Of a stretch of 43,231 nt of DNA, positions 22,250 to 29,222 are shown piece by piece. Under the pieces are notes generated by a model. That model was not told the DNA's origin. It made no database searches and worked only from the letters and a program-made list of their open reading frames with translations. Within the stretch, counting starts at the first letter, position 1. Every line of letters begins with the position of its first letter. The position numbers were made by a program, and so were the translations under genes. The DNA comes from a virus, in IMG/VR virus record IMGVR_UViG_3300028829_003339, positions 1 to 43,231 of that record; one strand, written 5' to 3'.

Positions 22250-22711
22250 TCACCACTTCCTGCATGACCAATAACGAGCTTTTGTTTTAGGTCCAGGATT
22301 ATCACAGTTATGTCTTGCACGGAAACTCTTACGTGCTTTAGGATTAGACTTACGAATTTTCATAGTCTTTTCACCTTTTGATTTAGCACTTGTTCCGCCA
22401 TGTCCAAAGTTTACTTTTTTAACGTTTCCAGTCTTAGGGTCCTTGACATATACTTTAAACTTTTTAACATCGCCTCTTGTTGGCTTGTTAAGTTTAACTG
22501 TTCGTCCTTGGTATTCCGCTTCAAAAAGATCACTTTCATCAATACTGTATCCTAGATATCCAAACTCTTCATGGAAATCTTGTGATTCATCTAGTGTAAC
22601 TTCGTCTTCTTTGACGCAATTGTTTACACGCTTACCTTTGTTTTTTCCTGTGCCGGGTTTAGTTCCTTGTTTTTTGTAACCATCCCAACAATCTATTTCA
22701 TTTATCTTCAT
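22250..22711 (-). CDS. Tagged conserved basic protein (Cys/Arg-rich C-terminus)
   Basis: I use ATG 22709-22711 (153 aa, MKINEIDCWDGYKKQGTKPG...) and not the longer frame, because the upstream part lies over a late promoter. The N-terminal WDGYKKQGTKPGTGKNKGKR and C-terminal ARKSFRARHNCDNPGPKTK, ending in RYWSCRKW, are blocks known from many T4-like marine phage proteins of unknown function. The middle holds two VTLDES/ESDLFE-like acidic stretches that could be cut by the head protease (L-F-E). The tag start MKINEI fits the set. Charge and Cys/Arg content suggest nucleic-acid contact inside the head. Confidence 0.7.
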   Translation of the reverse strand: MKINEIDCWDGYKKQGTKPGTGKNKGKRVNNCVKEDEVTLDESQDFHEEFGYLGYSIDESDLFEAEYQGRTVKLNKPTRGDVKKFKVYVKDPKTGNVKKVNFGHGGTSAKSKGEKTMKIRKSNPKARKSFRARHNCDNPGPKTKARYWSCRKW

Positions 22712-22716
22712 ACAAC

Positions 22717-22724
22717 TATTTATC
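22717..22724 (-). promoter_or_regulatory. Late promoter 5 bases from the ATG
   Basis: GATAAATA, GTTGT, ATG: the same spacing as at 13729-13736 and 37762-37769. Confidence 0.65.
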
Positions 22725-22728
22725 CTTC

Positions 22729-23091
22729 TTATACCATTAATGATACTATAAACATATATGTAGCATAATGTAGTATCTGGTCTACAGTCTGTAGACGCCA
22801 AAACCCCTTGCCTTCTCTAGGTATTCCAAATATCCATAATATATTAGACTTTAACCAATCAATGTGCCAGTGTGCAACATAATCAATCAGTGCATAACCC
22901 AATGCTAACCAAGGATTAATCCAAAATAATAGTACTATAAATGTTAGTACTGCGTGATCTACTGCATGTAAATGTAATCCTTTGTTTAACCAAAGCCTCT
23001 TTTTAGATGGTGATCTAAATGATTGTATGGCTAGATCGGCTACTGCATGTTTGCACATTAAAGCAAACAATATAATTAATTCTGTTCCCAT
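22729..23091 (-). CDS. DUF3307-type membrane protein
   Basis: A 120-aa polytopic protein with about four membrane segments and His/Asp residues in helices: KHAVADLAIQ (13-22), GLHLHAVDHAVL (38-49), DYVAHWHIDWLKSN (about 70-83) and WRLQTVDQILHYATY near 98-112. The pattern is that of DUF3307 membrane proteins, which occur in phages and bacteria without a known role. The conserved His/Asp facing the membrane would suit metal binding or catalysis. AGGAAAAT precedes the start. It is separated from neighbours by a few bases. Confidence 0.75.
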   Translation of the reverse strand: MGTELIILFALMCKHAVADLAIQSFRSPSKKRLWLNKGLHLHAVDHAVLTFIVLLFWINPWLALGYALIDYVAHWHIDWLKSNILWIFGIPREGKGFWRLQTVDQILHYATYMFIVSLMV

Positions 23092-23092
23092 G

Positions 23093-23314
23093 TTATTTTC
23101 CTGTTGATTTTTCGCCGGTTAAGTGAGGTTTTGAAAACCAATGTTTAAACCATGCATCTGTACCAGGCTGTATATTCTTTTCACGCTGAATGCGTCCCTT
23201 TTCGGAGCCTGTAATACTGATATTACTGCCACCGTTATCTTCTTTCACTTTATTACCATCTCTATCAGTTATACCTGCTAGATATTTTAATTTGTATATG
23301 TCATCCATTTTCAT
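23093..23314 (-). CDS. Conserved 73-aa phage protein
   Basis: MKMDDIYKLKYLAGITDRDG starts the product; it ends IQPGTDAWFKHWFSKPHLTG and EKSTGK. I recognise this C-terminal block (N/D-I-x-P-G-T-x-x-W-F-K-x-W-F-S-x-P-x-L-T-G) from T4-like cyanophage hypothetical proteins. The N-terminus is related to the tag (MKMDDIYK). Start overlaps the previous gene by ATGA. Function unknown; likely a short virion or packaging-associated protein. Confidence 0.7.
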   Translation of the reverse strand: MKMDDIYKLKYLAGITDRDGNKVKEDNGGSNISITGSEKGRIQREKNIQPGTDAWFKHWFSKPHLTGEKSTGK

Positions 23315-23823
23315 TGGTCCACTCCTCTTGGTTCCTCAACTGCACCTAGTTTTCTTGCAATATTTGACCATGCTTCTTGATTTCTATTGTGATGAATGCC
23401 AATCATTCTTTTAAAGTCGGCTCTATTGGCTCCAGGTACATATTCTTGTAGTTTGCTTTCCATAAATTTATATGTAGCATCTAACATATCTACCACAACA
23501 CCTTTGTATTTGCCTGAATATGCATTTGATACAACTATATAAAACAAGTTCTTAGATGATACTCCATCTTCAGTGTGATATAATTGACAACTAAAATTTA
23601 ATGTAAATCCATCGTTATCTGGAGCATATCCTTGGTGATCTGGATTTGTATTAAATGTAAACCCATCGGCTAATCCATCCTCGTCATCCATAGCATGTAA
23701 TTTAACATCTGAGTATTTTCTTTTCCAGACATTGGTCACTACTGTAACTATTTGATCATAATATTCAAGCCAGAATTCATCTTTAAAATCATTATTTTCT
23801 GTTATAAATTCATTTGCTCTCAT
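23311..23823 (-). CDS. Tagged 170-aa protein
   Basis: Begins MRANEFITENNDFK, the closest match in the window to the T4 IP/Alt peptide MKTYQEFIAEA (E-F-I-x-E). After residue 9 comes a soluble alpha/beta domain with LADGFTFNTNPDHQGYAPDN (about 51-70) and NLFYIVVSNAYSGKYKGVVV (92-111). No enzymatic motif is recognised. The start shares a base with the stop of the preceding gene (TAATG). A packaged protein is the favoured reading. Confidence 0.65.
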   Translation of the reverse strand: MRANEFITENNDFKDEFWLEYYDQIVTVVTNVWKRKYSDVKLHAMDDEDGLADGFTFNTNPDHQGYAPDNDGFTLNFSCQLYHTEDGVSSKNLFYIVVSNAYSGKYKGVVVDMLDATYKFMESKLQEYVPGANRADFKRMIGIHHNRNQEAWSNIARKLGAVEEPRGVDQ

Positions 23824-24086
23824 TAGTATGCTCCTAAGTATTGTTTATTGCATCCACATTTACAACCCGCTTTGCAATCACAATCTATAATTCTGTGTCC
23901 GCAAGAACACCATTCCTCTTTGTTAAACTTTGCCTCACTAAACTTTCCATCGTCATTTTTATTTAACTTACCACAATGTGTACAGTATAACTCTTTTGGT
24001 TTCCATTCGTCCATGGTTGCTACACTCCAAAAACCTTGACAGTAATCACAAGTAAAATGCCATATGTTTTCTTTGTTTGCTTCCAT
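23823..24086 (-). CDS. Cys-rich zinc-finger protein
   Basis: The 87-aa product has a zinc-ribbon: FTCDYC (C13, C16) with ELYCTHCG (C35, C38), preceded by WKPK, and then a Cys-dense C-terminus (C60, C62, C69, C71, C75, C77, C79) with DCDCKAGCKCGC. The first ribbon, with a WSVATMDEWKPKE linker, is a repeated marine-phage pattern that is familiar to me but unnamed. The second half could bind a metal cluster. The role is unknown. Start follows the TAA of the 53-aa gene by one base. Confidence 0.7.
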   Translation of the reverse strand: MEANKENIWHFTCDYCQGFWSVATMDEWKPKELYCTHCGKLNKNDDGKFSEAKFNKEEWCSCGHRIIDCDCKAGCKCGCNKQYLGAY

Positions 24087-24087
24087 A

Positions 24088-24249
24088 TTAAAACTTGCTC
24101 ATATCAAAACTAGTTTCCGTTCTAGATGGTGTAAAATATTGTTTCCAGTATTTATTTCTTTTGTTTGTACTAGTTTTATTTGCTTCGTGTTCTTTGTACT
24201 TTTCAATATAATGTTTAAGTTCTTCTTTTGTTAAATTTTGTTTGCTCAT
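24088..24249 (-). CDS. 53-aa basic helical protein
   Basis: ATG 24247-24249 overlaps the TGA of the HAD-domain gene (ATGA) and the frame runs to TAA 24088-24090. The product MSKQNLTKEELKHYIEKYKE continues with NKTSTNKRNKYWKQYFTPS and is helical and Lys/Tyr-rich. The overlap with upstream and the single base before the next ATG support a real gene. Family not recognised. Confidence 0.6.
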   Translation of the reverse strand: MSKQNLTKEELKHYIEKYKEHEANKTSTNKRNKYWKQYFTPSRTETSFDMSKF

Positions 24250-25388
24250 TTCTTTTTGCCGCCTTTCATATTAGCACACCAGTGATACATTTTCGCTTTC
24301 TCACCGCTGGCTTTTTTTGCTTTGGCTCTTAGTTCTGTTACGCTACCGTTACAACTAGCACCACTACGTTTTACACGCCCTGGTCTGCTTTTGCCTTTTA
24401 CTTTACCATCAGCAAAGTTTTCTTCTACTGGTTCTTGCCCATCTTCTAATTCCTGTGCTAACTTAGAAATAGTATCTCCTACTTCTATATCTTTGTGTTG
24501 TATTCCGACACCACCTGCACTACGCCATTTGCTAATGTTTTCTCCAAAGTCATCAATTAATGCGTTTGGAGTTCCATCTGCTTGTTTGGCATATGCTGCC
24601 TTATTATGGTCAATAATAATTTTTGCTGGTGGGAACATACCTAAATGCTTTTTAATCCATGCACGTTTTTGTGGTTCTGAATTAGGATCGCCTGGAAGCG
24701 GCGCACTTAATATATTATACTTTCCTTTAAATTTTTTAATTGCATTTAGCAAACTTTTTCCATTAGGTGTCATTGGCAAGTTAATCCAAAAGTCATCTGT
24801 GTCTTTGATCTTTTGTAATGCTTTATCTATATCTGGAATATCCTTCCAGTGTTTAACACCCATCATTTTATTCCATACACCAAAGAAGTCTGCTAGTACT
24901 CCATCCATGTCTACATATAGTTCTGATTTAGGATCTAAATCTTCAAATAAACTTTCCATTGTTACACTTGGTAAAATAACTTCTGGCATTTTCATACTAG
25001 AAACATCTTTACCCATACTGTCTTTGTATGCGTTTGCAAGTCTATTGCGTTCGTTAGGATCATCTGTTCTATAAAATTGATTTGCAATGGCCATATCAGC
25101 AACAATCATGTTTGCTGGTGCTTCTATTATAATAGGTTTGTAATAGCCTATCTTTTTAAAATCTTTGTTTGTTAAACTGTAAAATGTGCTTTCCCATTTA
25201 TCAGGATGTAAAGCATATGTTCCATTACGTTCTGGAACTATTTCTGCTAATGTATCTGGTCCTTGATGAAACTTTCCTAACTTATATAAACGAACTAACA
25301 TTCCTTCTTCAATAGGCTTTTTTAGATAATATTCTAATCTACCTCTTTCTGTGCTTAAATTATTTTCAAATAGGTCATGAAGTCGCAT
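24246..25388 (-). CDS. Tagged HAD-family phosphatase with basic C-terminal module
   Basis: Three parts in 380 aa. The tag MRLHDLFENN comes first. A unique N-domain follows (about 20-145). A HAD hydrolase has motif I ELYVDMDGVLADF (156-168, Asp160 and Asp162), a motif II-like ILSAPLPG strand, a lysine (WIKKHLG) and IDDFGENISKW as motif IV, resembling 5'(3')-nucleotidases. The last 50 residues are basic with SRPGRVKRSGASCNGS and SGEKAKMYHWCANMK, a block found at the end of many marine T4-like phage proteins. It would remove phosphate from nucleotides or sugars, perhaps after delivery. Start overlaps the tRNA-nucleotidyltransferase-like gene by 14 bases. Confidence 0.75.
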   Translation of the reverse strand: MRLHDLFENNLSTERGRLEYYLKKPIEEGMLVRLYKLGKFHQGPDTLAEIVPERNGTYALHPDKWESTFYSLTNKDFKKIGYYKPIIIEAPANMIVADMAIANQFYRTDDPNERNRLANAYKDSMGKDVSSMKMPEVILPSVTMESLFEDLDPKSELYVDMDGVLADFFGVWNKMMGVKHWKDIPDIDKALQKIKDTDDFWINLPMTPNGKSLLNAIKKFKGKYNILSAPLPGDPNSEPQKRAWIKKHLGMFPPAKIIIDHNKAAYAKQADGTPNALIDDFGENISKWRSAGGVGIQHKDIEVGDTISKLAQELEDGQEPVEENFADGKVKGKSRPGRVKRSGASCNGSVTELRAKAKKASGEKAKMYHWCANMKGGKKK

Positions 25389-26484
25389 TTAATAATTCAT
25401 CCTTTGTAGCAGTAAAGTTACTTGCTTTCCATTGTTGTTTTAATTTGTTTAATGTTGCACCCATTTCTGGACCTGGCTTCATGCCTTTAGCAATTAAGTC
25501 TGCACCTGTTATTGGAAAGTCTGGTACTTGTGCATCAGTGTTTACTAAATCTTTATCAACTCCATCAGCAATCATATCTTCCACTTTCTTTTGGTCAAGT
25601 GGATTGTTTTTGTGTTTAATTAAAAAGTTTAATAATTGTGTTTCGTTGTTACTAAACTTCCATCGTTTAGCAAGATCTACGCTATTATCCAATTGTGCTA
25701 ACGCTAAGACGGGGTTACTCTTGTCTTTTAGAGTGTTTGCATTGTTAGTAGATAGTCCAATAACTTTGCTTACACCTGTTTTTTCTATCATTGATACTAC
25801 ACTAGCAACATTCTGTCCTGAAAGTACTTTGCTCATTTCTTGCCATATTCTCTCGGCACTAATACCGGATAGTCCTTTGGCGTGTTTTGTAATTGCTTCT
25901 AGTGTGTCATTGTCCCAAGTAGGTTTTGATAGTCTACCTTGGAAACGGAAGTAACGCAATATGCGTAAATAATCTTCTGTAATTCTTTCTTCTGCATCAC
26001 CTACAAATTTACTTACTTTATCTTGTAAGTCATCCATGCCGCCAAAGTAGTCATAAACATTACCTTCAATGTCCATGCTCATAGCATTGTATGTTAAGTC
26101 TCTGCGTTTAGCATCTTCTTCCCAACTCTTAACAAACTCAACTTCAGCATGTCTGCCATCAGTTTCTGTATCTGCTCTTAGTGTTGTGATTTCAAATGGT
26201 TCGTTGTCTAGTATTGCAGTAATAGTACCGTGTTCTAATCCTGTAGGTTTGTGTCTAATACCTGCTTTATCAAGTATAGCCATCATTTCGTCTGGAGTAG
26301 CATCTGTGGCAAAGTCAATATCTTTGGGTGACTTACCTAATGCAATATCTCGTACTGCACCACCTACTATACGCATTTCATGATTGTTGTCTTTGAATAC
26401 TTTGTCAAGTTTTATAATAGCCGCGGAGATGATAGGCTTTGCATTTAGTCGTTCTTCATATATTAAGACTTCATCTATACGCAT
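25375..26484 (-). CDS. Tagged tRNA nucleotidyltransferase / poly(A) polymerase-type enzyme
   Basis: A 369-aa class II nucleotidyltransferase. MRIDEVLIYEERL is the tag-like start. The catalytic head is complete: RIVGGAVRDIALG (38-50), DIDFAT with Asp55 and Asp57 (metal ligands), RRDLTYNAMS (127-136) and TEDYLRILRYFRF near 170-182 as the body helix. The family adds CCA to tRNA or A tails to RNA; the phage copy is not split and is of CCA-enzyme length. The late phage tRNA-Gly already encodes its CCA end, so a role in host or other tRNA repair, or poly(A) addition, is open. AAGGAAT precedes the ATG. Confidence 0.85.
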   Translation of the reverse strand: MRIDEVLIYEERLNAKPIISAAIIKLDKVFKDNNHEMRIVGGAVRDIALGKSPKDIDFATDATPDEMMAILDKAGIRHKPTGLEHGTITAILDNEPFEITTLRADTETDGRHAEVEFVKSWEEDAKRRDLTYNAMSMDIEGNVYDYFGGMDDLQDKVSKFVGDAEERITEDYLRILRYFRFQGRLSKPTWDNDTLEAITKHAKGLSGISAERIWQEMSKVLSGQNVASVVSMIEKTGVSKVIGLSTNNANTLKDKSNPVLALAQLDNSVDLAKRWKFSNNETQLLNFLIKHKNNPLDQKKVEDMIADGVDKDLVNTDAQVPDFPITGADLIAKGMKPGPEMGATLNKLKQQWKASNFTATKDELLNATS

Positions 26485-26495
26485 CTTATTATTCC

Positions 26496-27824
26496 TTAGA
26501 AATTACCATATTTCTTTGCGACACCAGATAAGTTAGTATCCCAATAATTACCTTTGTTTAGGTTACTCCAGTAACTTCCCAATTTGCCCTTTTTCTTGTC
26601 TTTGTCTTTGTTTTTGTCTTTGTTTTTGTTATTCTTGTTATTCTTTTTTATATCATCTAACTTTTTGGCTGCAACTTTACTGGTACCTTTGGCAACAACG
26701 GCACCTGAGGCTGCTGTAGTATCAAGTTTGTTTTTATTAACAACTTTGTTTTTCTTAGCATCATTGGCTGCTTTTTGTAACTTATCGTCTACTTTGCCTG
26801 ATACTTTATTAATTACTTTACTGCCTGTTTTAGCGGCAGCTTGTCCTACTGCAACATCTAAGTTTTTACCCATACTGCTTAATGCATCTTGTTGTGTTTT
26901 AGTTAACTTTTTAGTAGTTTTATTAGCTGCCTTTGAAGTATTTTTACCCATACTGCTTAATGCATCTTGTTGTGTTTTAGTTAACTTTTTAGTAGTTTGT
27001 TTCGCGGCTGCTTTTGTTGAAAGAGCTGTTACTGGTGCTGAGACATCTTTTGATACTGGTGCGGCTTTTTTAGCTAAATCTTTAACTTTGTCAACTACTT
27101 TTGCGCCACCATCTTTAACTTTGTTGACTACTTTTGGTGCTACGTCTTTGACTTTGTCAACTACTTTTGCGGCTGCATTTGCACCTGGAACTACTTCTGT
27201 TTTAGTTACTACAGTTGCAAGGTCTGATTTTGGTTTGTTAACTACACTTAATATCTGCTTCTTAATCTCTGCGGCGTTAGGTGCACTTACTCTAGTTGTA
27301 GTTGCTTTACCGTCTACACCTGCAAGGAATTCACCTTTGGCAGTTTTTATAGTATCGCCTGGCTTTGCAGTTTGTACGGCTTTTTTAGTTGAAGTTTTTG
27401 CAGTAGTTGTAGTTGCATTTGCTACTACATTAATACCTGTTGGAGGAACTGCTGCGTCTTTTGGAGTTGGAATATTAGCAGTTTTCTTTTGAGCTGCCCT
27501 GGCTGCTTTTTTAGTTTTGTAAATTTCTTTACCTACTTTAAAACCTTTACCAACGGCTTTAGCTAGTACACCGCCTGCAATACTAATTGCTACATCTGTA
27601 CCTACTCTAGTAGCTAATTCGGCTTGTGTAATCTCACCTGCATCATATGCCTTTTTTGCTTTATATGTATCATAAGCAGTCCAGGCTGCACCACCGGCCC
27701 ATAAAGCAACAGGTATCAACGGTAAAAACTCCATTATAACCTGGCGTTCACCCTTTGGTACTCTTATTTCTTTTAAAATTGTATCTGCTGGTAGTTCTTT
27801 TTCTACTAAGTGTTCTATTCTCAT
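26496..27824 (-). CDS. Tagged Lys/Ala-rich protein with histone-H1-like tail
   Basis: The 442-aa product begins MRIEHLVEKELP (tag with Leu-Val-Glu). A hydrophobic Gly/Ala stretch follows (FLPLIPVALWAGGAAWTAYD, about 33-52, and a second near 74-90). Then comes a long Lys/Ala/Thr/Val-rich region with three VVxKVKD units and two copies of KLTKTQQDALSSMGKN, then a KNKDKNKDKDKKK run, and finally GNYWDTNLSGVAKKYGNF at the C-terminus, which matches a module in the 931-aa protein. The basic composition suggests DNA or polyanion binding inside the head. The N-terminal helices could act on membranes. It has its own late promoter and AGGAG. Confidence 0.65.
   Translation of the reverse strand: MRIEHLVEKELPADTILKEIRVPKGERQVIMEFLPLIPVALWAGGAAWTAYDTYKAKKAYDAGEITQAELATRVGTDVAISIAGGVLAKAVGKGFKVGKEIYKTKKAARAAQKKTANIPTPKDAAVPPTGINVVANATTTTAKTSTKKAVQTAKPGDTIKTAKGEFLAGVDGKATTTRVSAPNAAEIKKQILSVVNKPKSDLATVVTKTEVVPGANAAAKVVDKVKDVAPKVVNKVKDGGAKVVDKVKDLAKKAAPVSKDVSAPVTALSTKAAAKQTTKKLTKTQQDALSSMGKNTSKAANKTTKKLTKTQQDALSSMGKNLDVAVGQAAAKTGSKVINKVSGKVDDKLQKAANDAKKNKVVNKNKLDTTAASGAVVAKGTSKVAAKKLDDIKKNNKNNKNKDKNKDKDKKKGKLGSYWSNLNKGNYWDTNLSGVAKKYGNF
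26863..26998 (-). repeat. Perfect 58-bp direct repeat
   Basis: 26863-26920 and 26941-26998 are identical over 58 bases with a 78-base period. They encode the duplicated KKLTKTQQDALSSMGKN segment, so the gene was recently expanded by a tandem duplication. Confidence 0.9.
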
Positions 27825-27846
27825 TATTGATAACTCCTATTGCTAG

Positions 27847-27854
27847 TATTTATC
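27847..27854 (-). promoter_or_regulatory. Late promoter (GATAAATACTA)
   Basis: Lies 23 bases above the ATG at 27824, in a leader that also holds ATAGGAG. The same GATAAATACT core appears at most other late sites. Confidence 0.65.
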
Positions 27855-27871
27855 AATAATGTAAATTATGC

Positions 27872-28147
27872 TTATAATATAAAAAGTTGTATGAATGCCC
27901 AAGAATTCATAATAGTAAACCATGTGCATAACACAATAGCACTACTTCCACGCCTATATGTACTGAATACTGCTAGTATACTTCCTACTAGGTACAATGG
28001 AACGAATATTGTTGTAGCAGGATCAAGTATTGTAAATGACAATACAGCACTTGCTATAATAAGAACTGTTGTTTCTACTATTTCTGCGTAAAAAGCCATG
28101 CGATCGTTTGCATAGCTTTGTTTAAAAAAGTTAATTATTTTATTCAA
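27872..28147 (-). CDS. Three-helix membrane protein
   Basis: The 91-aa product has an N-terminal amphipathic part (MNKIINFFKQSYANDRM) and hydrophobic segments at about 20-42, 47-63 and 70-91. It is located right after uvdE, with its ATG overlapping the uvdE stop (ATGA), and is probably cotranscribed with it. Small holin-like or transporter-like proteins are possibilities; family not recognised. Confidence 0.65.
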   Translation of the reverse strand: MNKIINFFKQSYANDRMAFYAEIVETTVLIIASAVLSFTILDPATTIFVPLYLVGSILAVFSTYRRGSSAIVLCTWFTIMNSWAFIQLFIL

Positions 28148-29160
28148 TTTGTGGATTCCTCAAATGGTATACTTGCTAGGTTTTTGCTTTTTGCTTCGAC
28201 CATAATGTCAAAGTCTTTACGGAAAGTACCAGCCCATTCGTTTACGGCAGTATTCCACATAAGATCACTGTGTGCTCTTAGTTTTGCTTTCTTATAACCT
28301 TGTTCTATTAATGCTTTGTAATCTGGCTTGACGTCTATTGGATGCCCTTCCAAAAGAGCTTCACGACTAACGCTATAATGACAAGCAGGACGGACGCCCC
28401 GCCAACTATCAATGACACGTTTAATTCTGTCATCGCTTGGAGTAATATATTCTCCGGTGCTATGAACCCAGTGATGGTGTATGTCGACAACTAATGCTAC
28501 CTCCTTTTCAAGTTCAAGTGAGGCATCGAGGCCCCATGCGTTTTCATCGTTTTCGATAGTAATACAGTTTCTTGCCTCTGGAGACAATCGTTGAAGTGCG
28601 GCTTTGATACCGGCTGGACCTTGTCTACCGGAGATGTGGACGTTACACTTGAAGTCTTGCCACTTCTTACCGTAACCCATGTACCTGATGATATCCGCAT
28701 GATATTCAAACTCCTCTATACTGCGTTCTACTATTTCTGGTGTATCACTTGCTAGTACAACAAACTGGCCTGGGTGCATACTAAGACGTACACCTAATTG
28801 TCGTGCAAGCTCACCTGCTTTTGCATAATGCTTAGATGCATAATCTACTACATCTGCTCGTTTCCAATACCAACTCCAGTCTGGGTGTGTTGCGGCTGGT
28901 AATTGATTACTGCCTAAACGTACCATGCGTTGATTCTCTGGAAGATTACCTACATACTCTACAAGGTTGTAAACTGCTTGTGTATTGTGTACCATAATAT
29001 CCCACAAACGCTGTTCAGCTACATCTTTATGCTGTTCGTTAAGCCAACGAATAGTTGTAGATTTTTCTGTGAGTGGACGCTGAATTTCTTCTAGTATCTT
29101 TTTCTTTTGTGTTTGATCGGGATGTAAATACTTACACGCAAAACCTACCTTGCCTACCAT
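28144..29160 (-). CDS. uvdE: UV damage endonuclease UvdE
   Basis: A 338-aa TIM-barrel repair nuclease. Typical features are GFACKYLHPD near 6-15, RLGSNQLPA near 101, the RLSMHPGQFVVLASDTPE strand (about 144-161), ITIENDENAW (about 217-226) with Glu/Asp metal ligands, VVDIHHHWVHS near 238-248 and KLRAHSDLMW near 302-311. UvdE cuts 5' to UV photoproducts and starts alternative excision repair. Phages of sunlit surface water commonly carry repair genes. It is driven by a perfect-consensus promoter (29191-29219), and the leader is about 24 bases with AGGTATAT. No truncation is visible. Confidence 0.92.
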   Translation of the reverse strand: MVGKVGFACKYLHPDQTQKKKILEEIQRPLTEKSTTIRWLNEQHKDVAEQRLWDIMVHNTQAVYNLVEYVGNLPENQRMVRLGSNQLPAATHPDWSWYWKRADVVDYASKHYAKAGELARQLGVRLSMHPGQFVVLASDTPEIVERSIEEFEYHADIIRYMGYGKKWQDFKCNVHISGRQGPAGIKAALQRLSPEARNCITIENDENAWGLDASLELEKEVALVVDIHHHWVHSTGEYITPSDDRIKRVIDSWRGVRPACHYSVSREALLEGHPIDVKPDYKALIEQGYKKAKLRAHSDLMWNTAVNEWAGTFRKDFDIMVEAKSKNLASIPFEESTN

Positions 29161-29190
29161 ATATACCTCTGTAAATTAAGTTATGCGTAT

Positions 29191-29219
29191 ATTATAGCAA
29201 GATTGATTGGTTATGTCAA
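29191..29219 (-). promoter_or_regulatory. Perfect-consensus sigma70 promoter of uvdE
   Basis: TTGACA (29214-29219), 17 bases, TATAAT (29191-29196), preceded by TCTTGC as in the 1215 and 41152 promoters (extended TGC-TATAAT). It starts four bases below the stop of the upstream gene. Confidence 0.85.
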
Positions 29220-29222
29220 CCG

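Noticed and set aside
22712-22801. 30-residue N-terminal extension of the 22250-22711 gene
   Set aside because: The stretch covers the late promoter and the end of the DUF3307 gene, and the tag-like start MKINEI would be lost.
24142-24156. Late-promoter-like AATAAATACTGG
   Set aside because: It lies inside the 53-aa gene, and the next genes are tightly coupled, so it is probably chance in AT-rich coding DNA.
26584-27492. Plus-strand 302-aa Leu-rich frame
   Set aside because: An antisense reading of a Lys/Ala-rich gene gives Leu/Phe/Ala-rich protein; no start signal.
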